In this document: positions 35,341 through 43,896 of the stretch, in pieces | Layout: each line of letters opens with the position of its first letter | How positions within the stretch are numbered: the stretch's first letter is position 1 | Assembly (NCBI RefSeq): GCF_002574545.1 | Contig: NZ_NUGT01000083.1 | Span: 38,617-102,616 of the forward strand | Reading direction: 5' to 3' | Length of the DNA: 64,000 bases | Source: Bacillus sp. AFS055030 | GTDB lineage: Bacteria > Bacillota > Bacilli > Bacillales > Bacillaceae_G | Notes under the pieces: model-generated | What the model was told of the DNA's origin: nothing | What the model saw: the letters and a program-made list of their open reading frames with translations, nothing else | Database searches by the model: none | Translations under genes and position numbers: made by a program

Positions 35341-36678
35341 ATGGAAAGAATTGATATACAGTCATATATAGAAAATTATCCATTGTTAAAAAAACTTATT
35401 AAATTAGAGGAATATCTTTGGTTCAATCCAAATTTTGAGACGTTTCAAAAAGCAATTAAAAAATCACCTCTTACTCAAGATGATGTAAACGACGCAGATG
35501 AACGATTAAAAAGGTTTGCCCCATATATTTCAAAGGTTTTTCCGGAAACAAAAGATACAAATGGCATGATTGAGTCGCCTTTAGTACAAATTCCTTCTAT
35601 GAAACAATCGTTAGAAAAAGATTTCCAACAAACTATATTAGGAGAATTATTTTTAAAATGTGATAGTCATTTACCGATATCAGGCTCAATTAAAGCAAGA
35701 GGTGGCATTTATGAAATATTAAAGCATGCTGAAAGTCTAGCTATAAAGCATCAACTATTAACGATTGAAGATGATTACTCAAAAATAGATAGTGATATTT
35801 TTAGAGATTTTTTCTCTAACTACTCAATTGCTGTAGGGTCTACAGGTAATTTAGGTTTGAGCATTGGCATTATTAGTGCAAAGTTAGGTTTTAAAGTAAC
35901 AGTACATATGTCAGCAGATGCAAAGCAATGGAAAAAAGACTTGCTTAGAAGTAAAAACGTAAATGTTATTGAGTACGAGGCGGATTATAGTAAGGCAGTA
36001 GAAGAAGGACGAATTCAAGCCAAAGCAGATCCAAATTGTTATTTTGTAGACGATGAGAATTCAAAAGATTTATTTTTAGGTTATGCAGTAGCAGCTTCAC
36101 GTTTAAAAAAGCAGTTTGATGAATTAGACATTACTATTGATGAAAACCACCCATTATTTGTCTATTTACCTTGCGGTGTTGGAGGAGGACCTGGTGGTGT
36201 CGCATTTGGATTAAAACTATTATTTAAAGATAATGTTCATGTCTTTTTTGCCGAGCCAACTCATTCTCCTTGTATGTTGATTGGATTAATGACAGGACTT
36301 CACGATCAAGTTTCTGTACAAGACTTTGGTATTGATAATAAAACGGATGCAGATGGATTAGCTGTAGGGAGACCATCTGGCTTTGTAGGAAAAATTATTG
36401 AGCCTTTTTTAAGCGGTAGCTATACAATTTGTGATGAAAAACTATATACGATGTTAAAAGATTTAGTAGATTTTGAGGATCTGTATTTAGAACCGTCAGC
36501 ACTAGCAGGTATGATTGGCCCGATTAAATTATTTAAAGAAGGTCAAAATTATTTGTTAAAAAATAATTTATTAAAAAAAATGGAAAATAGTACCCATGTC
36601 ATTTGGGGGACAGGTGGTAGTATGGTCCCGGAAAAAATGATGAAAGAGTACTATCAAAAAGGCTCTCTTTTTAAATAA
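35341..36678 (+). CDS. dsdA: D-serine ammonia-lyase
   Basis: PLP enzyme that deaminates D-serine to pyruvate and ammonia; 445 residues, the family's usual length. The PLP lysine is K118 in [11 protein letters not shown]. The glycine loop [15 protein letters not shown] and the [10 protein letters not shown] segment match DsdA. AAGGAG precedes the ATG. No dedicated D-serine transporter or DsdC-type regulator is adjacent. Confidence 0.93.
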   Translation: MERIDIQSYIENYPLLKKLIKLEEYLWFNPNFETFQKAIKKSPLTQDDVNDADERLKRFAPYISKVFPETKDTNGMIESPLVQIPSMKQSLEKDFQQTILGELFLKCDSHLPISGSIKARGGIYEILKHAESLAIKHQLLTIEDDYSKIDSDIFRDFFSNYSIAVGSTGNLGLSIGIISAKLGFKVTVHMSADAKQWKKDLLRSKNVNVIEYEADYSKAVEEGRIQAKADPNCYFVDDENSKDLFLGYAVAASRLKKQFDELDITIDENHPLFVYLPCGVGGGPGGVAFGLKLLFKDNVHVFFAEPTHSPCMLIGLMTGLHDQVSVQDFGIDNKTDADGLAVGRPSGFVGKIIEPFLSGSYTICDEKLYTMLKDLVDFEDLYLEPSALAGMIGPIKLFKEGQNYLLKNNLLKKMENSTHVIWGTGGSMVPEKMMKEYYQKGSLFK

Positions 36679-36847
36679 AATAAATAATGCAAAATTTTAT
36701 TATTCGTTAAAAAGTGAAAAAATTCTTTTAATGCAGAATAATATGACATATATTTGTATATGTAAATAAGTTTTCTATTTAGATTTTGACGCAAGATATT
36801 TTCTTTTTAATTGGTTCTGTTTAAAAATTGTTAAATTACTATAAAAA

Positions 36848-36874
36848 GCCATTCCGTCATGAACGGACTGGCTT
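36848..36874 (+). terminator. weak terminator-like hairpin after dsdA
   Basis: AGCCATTCCGT pairs imperfectly with ACGGACTGGCT. No clean T-run follows. The 313-base gap between dsdA and the next gene otherwise holds AT-rich sequence and the operator listed next. Confidence 0.35.
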
Positions 36875-36889
36875 CAGTGCATTTTGTAT

Positions 36890-36907
36890 AATACCCATTA
36901 GGGTATT
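36890..36907. promoter_or_regulatory. CstR-type operator 1 (upstream of class V enzyme)
   Basis: AATACCC-ATTA-GGGTATT is a perfect palindrome of the ATACCC-N4-GGGTAT form recognised by CstR repressors. It lies 85 bases before the TTG start. Confidence 0.8.
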
Positions 36908-36991
36908 GGAATACTCGGTTTTATCTAAATCAACTTAAACAGAGCATCCGATTAAAAAGCACAAAACATATTCTCATTAGGAGCGATAAAA

Positions 36992-38467
36992 TTGAATTTA
37001 GAAAAGTATTTTTCACAATTTAGAAAAGAGATTATTGGAAATGAAAAAACATTCTTATCGCCATTTGGTGAAAAGAAAATTATTTATTTAGATTGGGCTG
37101 CTAGTGGTAGGTTATATGGACCTGTTGAAGAAAAATTGCTTTCTACTTTTGGGCCTTATGTTGCAAATACGCATACGGAATCAAATATAACTGGAAGTAC
37201 GATGACGAATTGTTATCATGAAGCATTACAGATCATAAAAGAACATGTTAATGCAAGCGCTTCCGACACAATCATAACAGATGGATCAGGAATGACTGGC
37301 GTTATGAATAAGTTTCAACGAATTTTAGGGCTAAAAATACATGAAAATTTCCATTTTCGTTTAAGTATACCTGAGGAAGAAAGACCAGTTGTTTTTATAA
37401 CAAGTATGGAGCATCATAGCAATCATACTTCGTGGTTGGAAACGATTTGTGATGTAGAAGTTGTACCTAATTGTACTAATCATGTCGTCGATTTAAACTA
37501 TTTAAGAAATCGACTTGAGTTTTATAAAAATAAACGAAAATTGATTGGATCCTTTAGTGCTTGTTCCAATGTATCTGGATTAATTACACCTTATCATAAG
37601 CTAGCTAGACTTATGCATGAATATAATGGCGTTTGTTTTGTGGATTTCTCAGCTTCTGCACCATATGTTGACATCGATATGCATCCTAGTGATCCGATGG
37701 AAAAACTTGATGCCATTCTGTTTTCACCACACAAGTTTTTAGGAGGACCAGGTAGCAGTGGAGTTTTAATATTTGATTCGTCAATGTACCAAAATAAAAT
37801 ACCAGATCATCCAGGCGGGGGAACTGTTGAATGGACAAATCCGTGGGGAGAGAAAAAATACATTAACAATATTCGTGAAAGAGAAGATGGAGGTACGCCA
37901 GGATTTCTGCAAACGATTAGAACAGCTCTTGCAATTAAAGTAAAAAATGCAATGGGAACAGCGAATATATTAAATCGTGAAGAAGAATTGGCACACATCG
38001 TATTAGATGAGCTCAGAACAATTGAAAATGTAGTGTTACTTGAAGATTCTAGTAATCCACGGTTAGGTTTTTATTCTTTTTATTTAAAAGATATTCATCA
38101 TAATTTAGTCGTTAGATTATTAAATGATCGCTACGGAATTCAAGTACGAGGTGGTTGTTCATGTGCGGGTACTTATGGTCATATGCTACTGAATATTACA
38201 AGAGAAATGTCTAAAGCAATAACAGATGAAATCGATAATGGTAATATTAGCGTAAAGCCGGGATGGATTCGCATGAGTGTTCATCCAACGACTACTAATG
38301 AAGAAGTCGTTATATTTACTAATGCTTTAAGAGACATTATTCAAAACATTGGAGAATGGTCTAAAGATTATATTTATTTAAAAGAGAAAAATGATTTTAT
38401 TCATAAAGACGAAGCAGTTATGGAAGTCGGTACTTATTTTGAGATTGAAACGGCAGTGAAATCTTAA
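36992..38467 (+). CDS. class V aminotransferase fold enzyme, cysteine-desulfurase-like
   Basis: 491-residue PLP enzyme related to SufS/Csd-type desulfurases. Visible features are FITSMEHHSNHTSW (cofactor-contact region), the PLP lysine K248 in FSPHKFLGGPGSSG, and a cysteine-bearing loop VRGGCSCAG (C389, C391) where SufS has its persulfide cysteine. It is about 80 residues longer than SufS. TTG start with TTAGGAG upstream. It has its own CstR-type operator and terminator, so it appears to be a separate unit of the persulfide regulon. Generation or consumption of persulfide sulfur is inferred. Confidence 0.82.
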   Translation: MNLEKYFSQFRKEIIGNEKTFLSPFGEKKIIYLDWAASGRLYGPVEEKLLSTFGPYVANTHTESNITGSTMTNCYHEALQIIKEHVNASASDTIITDGSGMTGVMNKFQRILGLKIHENFHFRLSIPEEERPVVFITSMEHHSNHTSWLETICDVEVVPNCTNHVVDLNYLRNRLEFYKNKRKLIGSFSACSNVSGLITPYHKLARLMHEYNGVCFVDFSASAPYVDIDMHPSDPMEKLDAILFSPHKFLGGPGSSGVLIFDSSMYQNKIPDHPGGGTVEWTNPWGEKKYINNIREREDGGTPGFLQTIRTALAIKVKNAMGTANILNREEELAHIVLDELRTIENVVLLEDSSNPRLGFYSFYLKDIHHNLVVRLLNDRYGIQVRGGCSCAGTYGHMLLNITREMSKAITDEIDNGNISVKPGWIRMSVHPTTTNEEVVIFTNALRDIIQNIGEWSKDYIYLKEKNDFIHKDEAVMEVGTYFEIETAVKS

Positions 38468-38486
38468 ATTCTCAAAGTAGCCTGTG

Positions 38487-38517
38487 AAAAAAGATCACAT
38501 TATGATGATCTTTTTTT
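38487..38517 (+). terminator. terminator after desulfurase-like gene
   Basis: AAAGATCA pairs with TGATCTTT, followed by a T-run. Confidence 0.75.
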
Positions 38518-38567
38518 GTCCACTTTTAACTCCCTTAAAGAAGTCTAATTCATATAAAATCAAATGA

Positions 38568-38596
38568 TTGACAATATACCCTGAGGGGTATATATT
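38568..38596 (+). promoter_or_regulatory. cstR promoter with CstR-type operator 2 filling the spacer
   Basis: -35 TTGACA (38568-38573), a 17-bp spacer and -10 TATATT (38591-38596). The spacer and -10 edge are ATATACCC-TGAG-GGGTATAT (38574-38593), a perfect 20-bp palindrome, so repressor binding would directly block polymerase. Confidence 0.85.
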
Positions 38597-38667
38597 TTAA
38601 TTAAGAATATTGCACATATATTCTAGAATAATGGTTAGGCTTGGTTTTATAAGTTAGGGGTGATTTA

Positions 38668-38928
38668 ATGAAATATGATGATCCAGTAAAAAATAGAGTA
38701 AAGCGAATTGAGGGACAGATTCGTGGGATTTTAAAAATGATGGAAGAAGACAAAGATTGTAAAGATGTCATTACTCAATTATCAGCAGTTAAATCAGCTT
38801 TGGATCGTACGATTGGCGTGATTGTAAGCTCAAACTTAGTTGATTGTGTCCGAAATGCGAATGAAAACGGGCAAGATGCTGAAGATTTAGTGAAAGAAGC
38901 AGTAAATTTACTTGTAAAAAGTAGATAA
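38668..38928 (+). CDS. cstR: persulfide-sensing CsoR-family repressor CstR
   Basis: 86-residue all-helical DUF156 repressor. C31 and C60 fall exactly at the two thiol positions of CstR. The histidine that, with two Cys, makes the copper site of CsoR is absent, so a reactive-sulfur sensor is favoured over a copper sensor. N-terminal RVKRIEGQIRGILKMMEE is the family signature. B. subtilis YrkD is the positional counterpart. It autoregulates through the palindrome in its own promoter. Derepression would occur when C31 and C60 of neighbouring subunits become linked by per- or polysulfide. Confidence 0.9.
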   Translation: MKYDDPVKNRVKRIEGQIRGILKMMEEDKDCKDVITQLSAVKSALDRTIGVIVSSNLVDCVRNANENGQDAEDLVKEAVNLLVKSR

Positions 38929-38964
38929 ATTGTGTTTGACACTATTTTTTATTTTCAACATTCT

Positions 38965-38980
38965 ATACCCATAGGGGTAA
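38965..38980. promoter_or_regulatory. CstR-type operator 3
   Basis: ATACCC-ATAG-GGGTAA, one mismatch from the ATACCC-N4-GGGTAT palindrome, between cstR and the DsrE gene. Confidence 0.7.
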
Positions 38981-39014
38981 TAGTATATATAAAATATATT
39001 TTTTGTTTCGTAAT

Positions 39015-39030
39015 ATACCCTATTGGGTAT
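39015..39030. promoter_or_regulatory. CstR-type operator 4
   Basis: ATACCC-TATT-GGGTAT, a perfect palindrome 23 bases before the DsrE start codon. It is 50 bp from operator 3, giving a tandem operator pair. Confidence 0.8.
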
Positions 39031-39053
39031 AAAGAACGAGGGGGAGAAGGAAT

Positions 39054-39530
39054 ATGGCAACTAAGAAAACAAATATCATTTTATTTAGTGGAGATTATGA
39101 CAAAGCAATGGCCGCCTATATTATTGCGAACGGTGCAGCAGCTTTTGATCATGAAGTAACTATTTTTCATACATTTTGGGGATTAAATGCTTTACGAAAA
39201 GGTGAACATGTTGCAACAAAAAAAGGTTTTATTGAAAAGATGTTCGGAAAGATGATGCCTAGAGGTGCTGATAAAATGGGACTTTCTAAAATGAATTTTG
39301 CTGGTTTTGGACCAAAGATGATTAAGGATATTATTAAAAAGCATAATGCTTTGCCTTTACCACAATTAATTGAAATGGCCCAAGAACAAGACATAAATTT
39401 AGTAGCTTGTACAATGACAATGGATCTGTTAGGTCTACAAACAGAAGAGCTATTAGAAAATATTCAGTATGCTGGTGTTGCAGCTTATATTGGTGAAGCA
39501 GAAGAAGGTCAGGTTAATTTATTCATTTAA
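39054..39530 (+). CDS. DsrE/F-like sulfur-carrier family protein (YrkE-like)
   Basis: 158-residue protein of the DsrE/DsrF-like superfamily. The N-terminal NIILFSGDYDKAMAAYIIANGA and the conserved cysteine in NLVACTMTMDLLG are typical of the branch found beside TusA and rhodanese proteins. Probably passes sulfane sulfur between partners in the cytosol. Corresponds in order to B. subtilis yrkE. AGAAGGAAT site; first gene of the regulated operon. Confidence 0.85.
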   Translation: MATKKTNIILFSGDYDKAMAAYIIANGAAAFDHEVTIFHTFWGLNALRKGEHVATKKGFIEKMFGKMMPRGADKMGLSKMNFAGFGPKMIKDIIKKHNALPLPQLIEMAQEQDINLVACTMTMDLLGLQTEELLENIQYAGVAAYIGEAEEGQVNLFI

Positions 39531-39550
39531 TTAGAAAGGATTTGAAGAAC

Positions 39551-39847
39551 ATGAAAGAAATTAGTGCGATTGAGCTTGAACATGAATTGAAAACTGGGAA
39601 AGACGTAATGATTATCGATGTTCGTGAAGTAGATGAAGTTGCAGCTGGGAAAATCCCTGAAGCTATTCATATTCCACTTGGATTAATCGAATTTCGATTA
39701 CATGAATTAGATAAAACAAAGGAATATATTATGGTTTGTCGTTCAGGTGCTAGAAGTGGCCGTGCAACAGAATTCCTTCAATCTCAAGGGTTTAATGTTA
39801 AAAATATGGTAGGCGGAATGCTTTCTTGGGAAGGGAATGTAGTTTAA
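39551..39847 (+). CDS. single-domain rhodanese-like sulfurtransferase
   Basis: 98-residue rhodanese: substrate-loop cysteine in VCRSGARS, with IDVREVDEVAAGKIPEAIHIPLG and the GGMLSWEG terminus typical of stand-alone GlpE/PspE-type domains. Transfers sulfur from thiosulfate or persulfides to an acceptor thiol. ATG 39551 is chosen 10 bases after AAAGGA; a TTG at 39542 touches that site. Confidence 0.88.
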   Translation: MKEISAIELEHELKTGKDVMIIDVREVDEVAAGKIPEAIHIPLGLIEFRLHELDKTKEYIMVCRSGARSGRATEFLQSQGFNVKNMVGGMLSWEGNVV

Positions 39848-39865
39848 TTTTTTTTGATCAAATAA

Positions 39866-39881
39866 ATACCCTTGGTGGTAT
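39866..39881. promoter_or_regulatory. CstR-type operator 5
   Basis: ATACCC-TTGG-TGGTAT, one mismatch, 21 bases before the TusA-rhodanese start codon and inside the operon. Confidence 0.6.
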
Positions 39882-39902
39882 TCTAAGTGCGGAGGTTATA
39901 CT

Positions 39903-40475
39903 ATGGAGTTCATTAAAACAAATATGAAGTTAGATGCAAAAGGATTAGCTTGTCCAATGCCAATTGTAAAGACTAGAAAAGCAATGAAGGAATTAGAAAA
40001 TGGGCAAGTGATCGAGGTTCAGGCAACTGACAAAGGTTCAAAAGCAGATATTAAAGCTTGGGCGGAAAGCACTGGAAATCAATACTTAGGAACAATCGAA
40101 AATGGTGAAGTATTACTTCATTATTTAAGAAAATCTTCAGATGAAAATACAATTGAAAAAAGATTTGAAAACGTCATTACGAACGATCAATTAAGTCAAA
40201 AGCTACAAGACGAAAATACAATTGTTTTAGATGTAAGAGAAGAAGCTGAATTTGTATTTAATCATATACCAAATGCGGTATCGATCCCTTTAGGTGAATT
40301 GGAGAACCGTATGACAGAATTAAATAAAGAGCATGAAATATATATTGTTTGCAGAACAGGAAATCGTAGTGATCTTGCTGCTCAATTACTAGTTTCGAAT
40401 GGTTTTACAAACGTATTTAATGTTGTACCTGGAATGTCTGAGTGGTCTTTTGAAACAGCAAGCATAAAAGGTTAA
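39903..40475 (+). CDS. TusA-rhodanese fusion sulfurtransferase (YrkF-like)
   Basis: 190-residue two-domain protein. Residues about 8-80 form a TusA domain with the sulfur-carrier cysteine in ACPMPIVKTRKAM; residues about 95-185 form a rhodanese with VCRTGNRS. The fusion allows transfer of sulfane sulfur within one chain and resembles the core of staphylococcal CstA. A GGAGG site lies upstream. Gene order matches B. subtilis yrkF. Confidence 0.9.
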   Translation: MEFIKTNMKLDAKGLACPMPIVKTRKAMKELENGQVIEVQATDKGSKADIKAWAESTGNQYLGTIENGEVLLHYLRKSSDENTIEKRFENVITNDQLSQKLQDENTIVLDVREEAEFVFNHIPNAVSIPLGELENRMTELNKEHEIYIVCRTGNRSDLAAQLLVSNGFTNVFNVVPGMSEWSFETASIKG

Positions 40476-40499
40476 TTTAATTTTTTTTGAAAAAAATTT

Positions 40500-40515
40500 A
40501 TACTATAGGGGGTAT
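40500..40515. promoter_or_regulatory. degenerate CstR-type operator 6 overlapping a ribosome binding site
   Basis: ATACTA-TAGG-GGGTAT: the right half is perfect, the left half keeps four of six bases. The GGGGG that serves as Shine-Dalgarno for the next gene lies inside it. Confidence 0.45.
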
Positions 40516-40520
40516 TGAAA

Positions 40521-41648
40521 ATGGCGGTCACATCAATGTCTGCAAAAGAGATTACAAAAAAAGTGTTTGATAAAGAAGCACTATTTATTTTAGATGTCAG
40601 AAATACTGACGATTATAATGATTGGAAAATAGAAGGTTCAAATTTTGAACATTTAAATATACCTTATTTTGATTTACTTGATGGGGTTGAAGACATCTTA
40701 GATAAAATTCCTACAAATACAGATGTTTTAGTTGTGTGTGCTAAAGAAGGATCATCCATCATGATTGCAGAGATGCTTTCAGATGCGGGACTAGACGTAG
40801 CTTACCTTAAAGGCGGAATAAAAGAGTGGAGTGAATATTTAGAACCAGTAAAAATTGCAGATTTGGATAATGGTGGAGAGTTATATCAATTTGTCAGAAT
40901 CGGTAAGGGATGTTTATCTTACATGGTGATCTCAAATCATGAGGCTGCGATTATTGATTCGACTCGGATGACGGATATCTACATCGATTTTGCCAATGAG
41001 AGGAACGCGAAAATCACTCATGTATTTGATACTCACCTTCATGCAGACCATATTTCAGGTGGAAGAAAAATTGCTGAGATTACGGGTGCAACATACTGGT
41101 TACCGCCAAAGGACGCTAAAGAGGTCACTTTTGAATATAGTCCATTAGAAGATGGCAATAAGGTAATGATTGGTAAAACAGCAATCGTGCTTGAGGCTTT
41201 TTATTCACCAGGACATACAATCGGATCAACTTCATTTGTTATTGATGAAAAGTTCTTACTTTCTGGGGATATTTTATTTATCGATTCAATTGGAAGACCA
41301 GATCTTGCAGGAATGGCAGAGGATTGGGTGGGAGATTTACGCGAAACACTTTATAAAAAATACCGAAACTTATCACTTGAATTAGTCGTGCTTCCATCTC
41401 ACTTTATGATGATTAGTGAATTGAACGAAGATGGTAGTGTTTATAAAAAACTAGGCTATTTATTTAATCAGAATCATGGATTGAACATTAAAAATGAAAG
41501 TGAATTTAGAAAGTTAGTAACTGAGAACTTACCACCACAACCAAACTCATATAAAGAAATCCGAGAAGCGAATATGGGGAAAATTAGTTTAAATGAAGAA
41601 AAACAGAGAGAAATGGAAATTGGTCCAAATCGCTGTGCAGTACGATAA
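40521..41648 (+). CDS. rhodanese-metallo-beta-lactamase fusion, persulfide dioxygenase-like (YrkH-like)
   Basis: 375-residue protein. The N-terminal rhodanese (about 1-100; [10 protein letters not shown]) is followed by an MBL domain with the metal motif THLHADH, distal PGHTIGS and LSGDILF ligands, as in ETHE1/CstB-type persulfide dioxygenases. It likely oxidises persulfide sulfur to sulfite. Domain order is rhodanese first, as in YrkH; staphylococcal CstB instead has its rhodanese after the dioxygenase. ATG 40521 is chosen because GGGGG lies 8 bases upstream. Confidence 0.87.
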   Translation: MAVTSMSAKEITKKVFDKEALFILDVRNTDDYNDWKIEGSNFEHLNIPYFDLLDGVEDILDKIPTNTDVLVVCAKEGSSIMIAEMLSDAGLDVAYLKGGIKEWSEYLEPVKIADLDNGGELYQFVRIGKGCLSYMVISNHEAAIIDSTRMTDIYIDFANERNAKITHVFDTHLHADHISGGRKIAEITGATYWLPPKDAKEVTFEYSPLEDGNKVMIGKTAIVLEAFYSPGHTIGSTSFVIDEKFLLSGDILFIDSIGRPDLAGMAEDWVGDLRETLYKKYRNLSLELVVLPSHFMMISELNEDGSVYKKLGYLFNQNHGLNIKNESEFRKLVTENLPPQPNSYKEIREANMGKISLNEEKQREMEIGPNRCAVR

Positions 41649-41669
41649 TGAGACTTGGAGGAGAATAGA

Positions 41670-41897
41670 ATGGAAGCTACAAAATTATTAGATGCAAAAG
41701 GCTTAGCATGTCCAATGCCAATTGTAAAAACAAGAAAAGCTATGGCAGAAATTGAAGCAGGCGAAGTATTAGAAATTCATGTTACTGATAAAGGAGCTAA
41801 AAACGATCTTGCAGCTTGGGCTAAATCAGGTGGACATGAATTATTAGAGTATACCGAAGAAGACAATGTTTTAAAATTTTGGATTAAAAAGGGATAA
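41670..41897 (+). CDS. TusA-family sulfur carrier (YrkI-like)
   Basis: 75-residue stand-alone TusA domain with ACPMPIVKTRKAM, nearly identical in its first 30 residues to the TusA half of the upstream fusion, indicating duplication within the operon. GGAGGAG lies ahead of ATG 41670. Probably carries persulfide sulfur between the sulfurtransferases and the dioxygenase. Confidence 0.88.
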   Translation: MEATKLLDAKGLACPMPIVKTRKAMAEIEAGEVLEIHVTDKGAKNDLAAWAKSGGHELLEYTEEDNVLKFWIKKG

Positions 41898-41913
41898 GTT
41901 AAATAGTTTAAGA

Positions 41914-41943
41914 TGAAAAAGGAGAGTCCATCTCCTTTTCTAT
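41914..41943 (+). terminator. internal hairpin/attenuator between TusA and TSUP genes
   Basis: GAAAAGGAGA pairs with TCTCCTTTTC; only a short T-run follows, so partial termination before the permease gene is likely. Confidence 0.5.
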
Positions 41944-41959
41944 TATAGGGGGACTTAAA

Positions 41960-42751
41960 TTGGAATGGACCTTAATTTTAGTACTTTTCTTAGTTGGATT
42001 TTTTGGGTCCTTTATTTCAGGTATGGTAGGGATTGGTGGAGCGATTATAAATTATCCAATGCTTTTATTTATTCCTCCATTAGTAGGATTTGCTGCTTTC
42101 ACCCCACATCAAGTTTCAGGTATAAGTGCCGTCCAAGTAGTATTTGCAACTTTAGGTGGAGTACTAAGCTATCGTAAAAGCGGTTATTTAAACAAAAAAG
42201 TAATATTGAGTATGGGAATAAGTGTCCTAATCGGAAGTTTTCTTGGTGGATTTGGCTCAAATCTACTTTCTGAACATGGAATTAATCTTGTTTACGGAAT
42301 TTTAGCGATGATTGCGGTTGTTTTAATGTTTATTCCTAGAAAAAATGTCGAGATGTCAGCAGATGGTCAAATTTCAATTAATATATGGCTTGCGGCAGTT
42401 TTGGCATTTATCGTAGGAACTAGTGCAGGTATTGTTGGAGCTGGAGGGGCATTTCTTTTAGTACCAATCATGTTAACGATCTTAAAAATACCAACTCGTG
42501 TGACAATCGCTTCCTCATTAGCCATAACATTTATTTCTTCAATAGGCGTAACGATTGGAAAAATCTCTACTGGTCAGGTTGAAATTTTGCCTACAATTAT
42601 TGTTGTTATAGCAAGTTTAATCTCCTCACCAATCGGTGCAAATATAGGGAAAAAAACAAAAACGCAGGTTTTACGAGGGATTCTAGCAGTATTAATTGGT
42701 TTTACCGCATTGAAGATTTGGATTACGATTTTTAAATCTTGGTTAAGTTGA
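41960..42751 (+). CDS. TSUP (TauE/SafE) family permease (YrkJ-like)
   Basis: 263-residue membrane protein with the duplicated TSUP motif ([38 protein letters not shown]). In this operon it probably exports sulfite or another oxidised sulfur product of the dioxygenase, or imports a sulfur compound; direction is inferred. TTG start with AGGGGGA upstream. Last gene of the yrkEFHIJ-like order, followed by a terminator. Confidence 0.87.
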   Translation: MEWTLILVLFLVGFFGSFISGMVGIGGAIINYPMLLFIPPLVGFAAFTPHQVSGISAVQVVFATLGGVLSYRKSGYLNKKVILSMGISVLIGSFLGGFGSNLLSEHGINLVYGILAMIAVVLMFIPRKNVEMSADGQISINIWLAAVLAFIVGTSAGIVGAGGAFLLVPIMLTILKIPTRVTIASSLAITFISSIGVTIGKISTGQVEILPTIIVVIASLISSPIGANIGKKTKTQVLRGILAVLIGFTALKIWITIFKSWLS

Positions 42752-42766
42752 ATTTGAATTAATAGT

Positions 42767-42804
42767 AAAAACAGAAAAACTTATCTAAGTTTTTCTGTTT
42801 TTTT
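42767..42804. terminator. terminator of the persulfide operon
   Basis: AAAAACAGAAAAACTT pairs with AAGTTTTTCTGTTTTT, then a T-run. Confidence 0.85.
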
Positions 42805-42844
42805 GTGTGCTAAAATCAGTCTAATCGTAAAATAATAACTTTAT

Positions 42845-43783
42845 TTAATATTCTATTTGTTCAGTTGTAAAAGTGGATTTTGCTACTTTTTCCGGCATTG
42901 TTAGGAAAATAACAGCTACAATTATACATACTCCGCCTACTAACTGGTAGATTCCAAAGGATTCCTTTAACCATAAAATCGAAACAATTGTCGCTACAAG
43001 TGGTTCAATGCTAGATAAAATACTAGTCTCTGTTGCTGATAAATAGTTTAGACTACCGATGTAGAGAAGAAAGGAAACCGTACCAATTATTATAATTAAA
43101 ATCAGCATTGAGAATGTTGATAAAGTAAACGTTTGTGAAAGTTGTTTCCATTCAAAAGAATGATTGTAAATAAATAATGCGATACCTCCGATTAACATAC
43201 CCCAGCCAATTATTAAAGTCGTCCCCCATTGTTGAATTAGGGAAGCAGGTTGAAGGGTGTAGAAAGTAAAACCAATAGCTGTTAATAGTCCGAATAAAAT
43301 AGTTTCCTTAGACATGACAATATTTTGGGTTGAACCATTTGTAATAATAAAGTATGTTCCAATCAGTGCTGATCCAATTGCTATCACTTGGAGAGTAGAA
43401 GGCAGTTTTTTATGTTGTATTGCAACAAAAATAGTAATTAGAACTGGTCCTAAAAATTGGAAAAGAGTAGCTGTAACCGCATTGCTAATATGAACCGTCT
43501 CGATAAAGACATATTGTGCGCCTAGCATCCCAATAATAGAGAAAACGATCAGTTTTGAGAGATGACGTGGGCTTTGCCAAATACGAAATATATTTTGTTT
43601 CCTTAAAAGCAAGGAAGATAAAATAAAGATTCCAGCAATTAAGAGGCGGATTACTAAATAGTCGATCGATGACATTGTCGTATGCTTGAAAAGCCACTGA
43701 ATTAATGGACCCGATAAGCCCCATAAAGTAGCTCCTGTAAGAATCATAAATAGTCCAAGACGTCTGTTGTTTTGCATGATCAT
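42845..43783 (-). CDS. EamA-family (DMT) transporter
   Basis: 312-residue permease with two EamA repeats and about ten hydrophobic helices (GATLWGLSGPLIQWLF at the N-terminus; SILSSIEPLVATIVSILWLKESFG in the second repeat). Such proteins mostly export metabolites. AAAGGAG precedes the ATG. It is divergent from a MocR-type regulator, which usually controls such a neighbour. Confidence 0.87.
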   Translation of the reverse strand: MIMQNNRRLGLFMILTGATLWGLSGPLIQWLFKHTTMSSIDYLVIRLLIAGIFILSSLLLRKQNIFRIWQSPRHLSKLIVFSIIGMLGAQYVFIETVHISNAVTATLFQFLGPVLITIFVAIQHKKLPSTLQVIAIGSALIGTYFIITNGSTQNIVMSKETILFGLLTAIGFTFYTLQPASLIQQWGTTLIIGWGMLIGGIALFIYNHSFEWKQLSQTFTLSTFSMLILIIIIGTVSFLLYIGSLNYLSATETSILSSIEPLVATIVSILWLKESFGIYQLVGGVCIIVAVIFLTMPEKVAKSTFTTEQIEY

Positions 43784-43896
43784 GTTGCTCCTTTCAAAGA
43801 TTGATTTTTATAGATTTACATGATAAAAGAAATTATAAATAAACTCTGGTACTATATGTAGTGTCAGGAAATCGTTTCTTTAAGGGGTCAGATTTC

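Noticed and set aside
38932..39159. 75-codon ORF overlapping the start of the DsrE-like gene
   Set aside because: It spans the CstR operators and promoter and is out of frame with the recognised DsrE protein.
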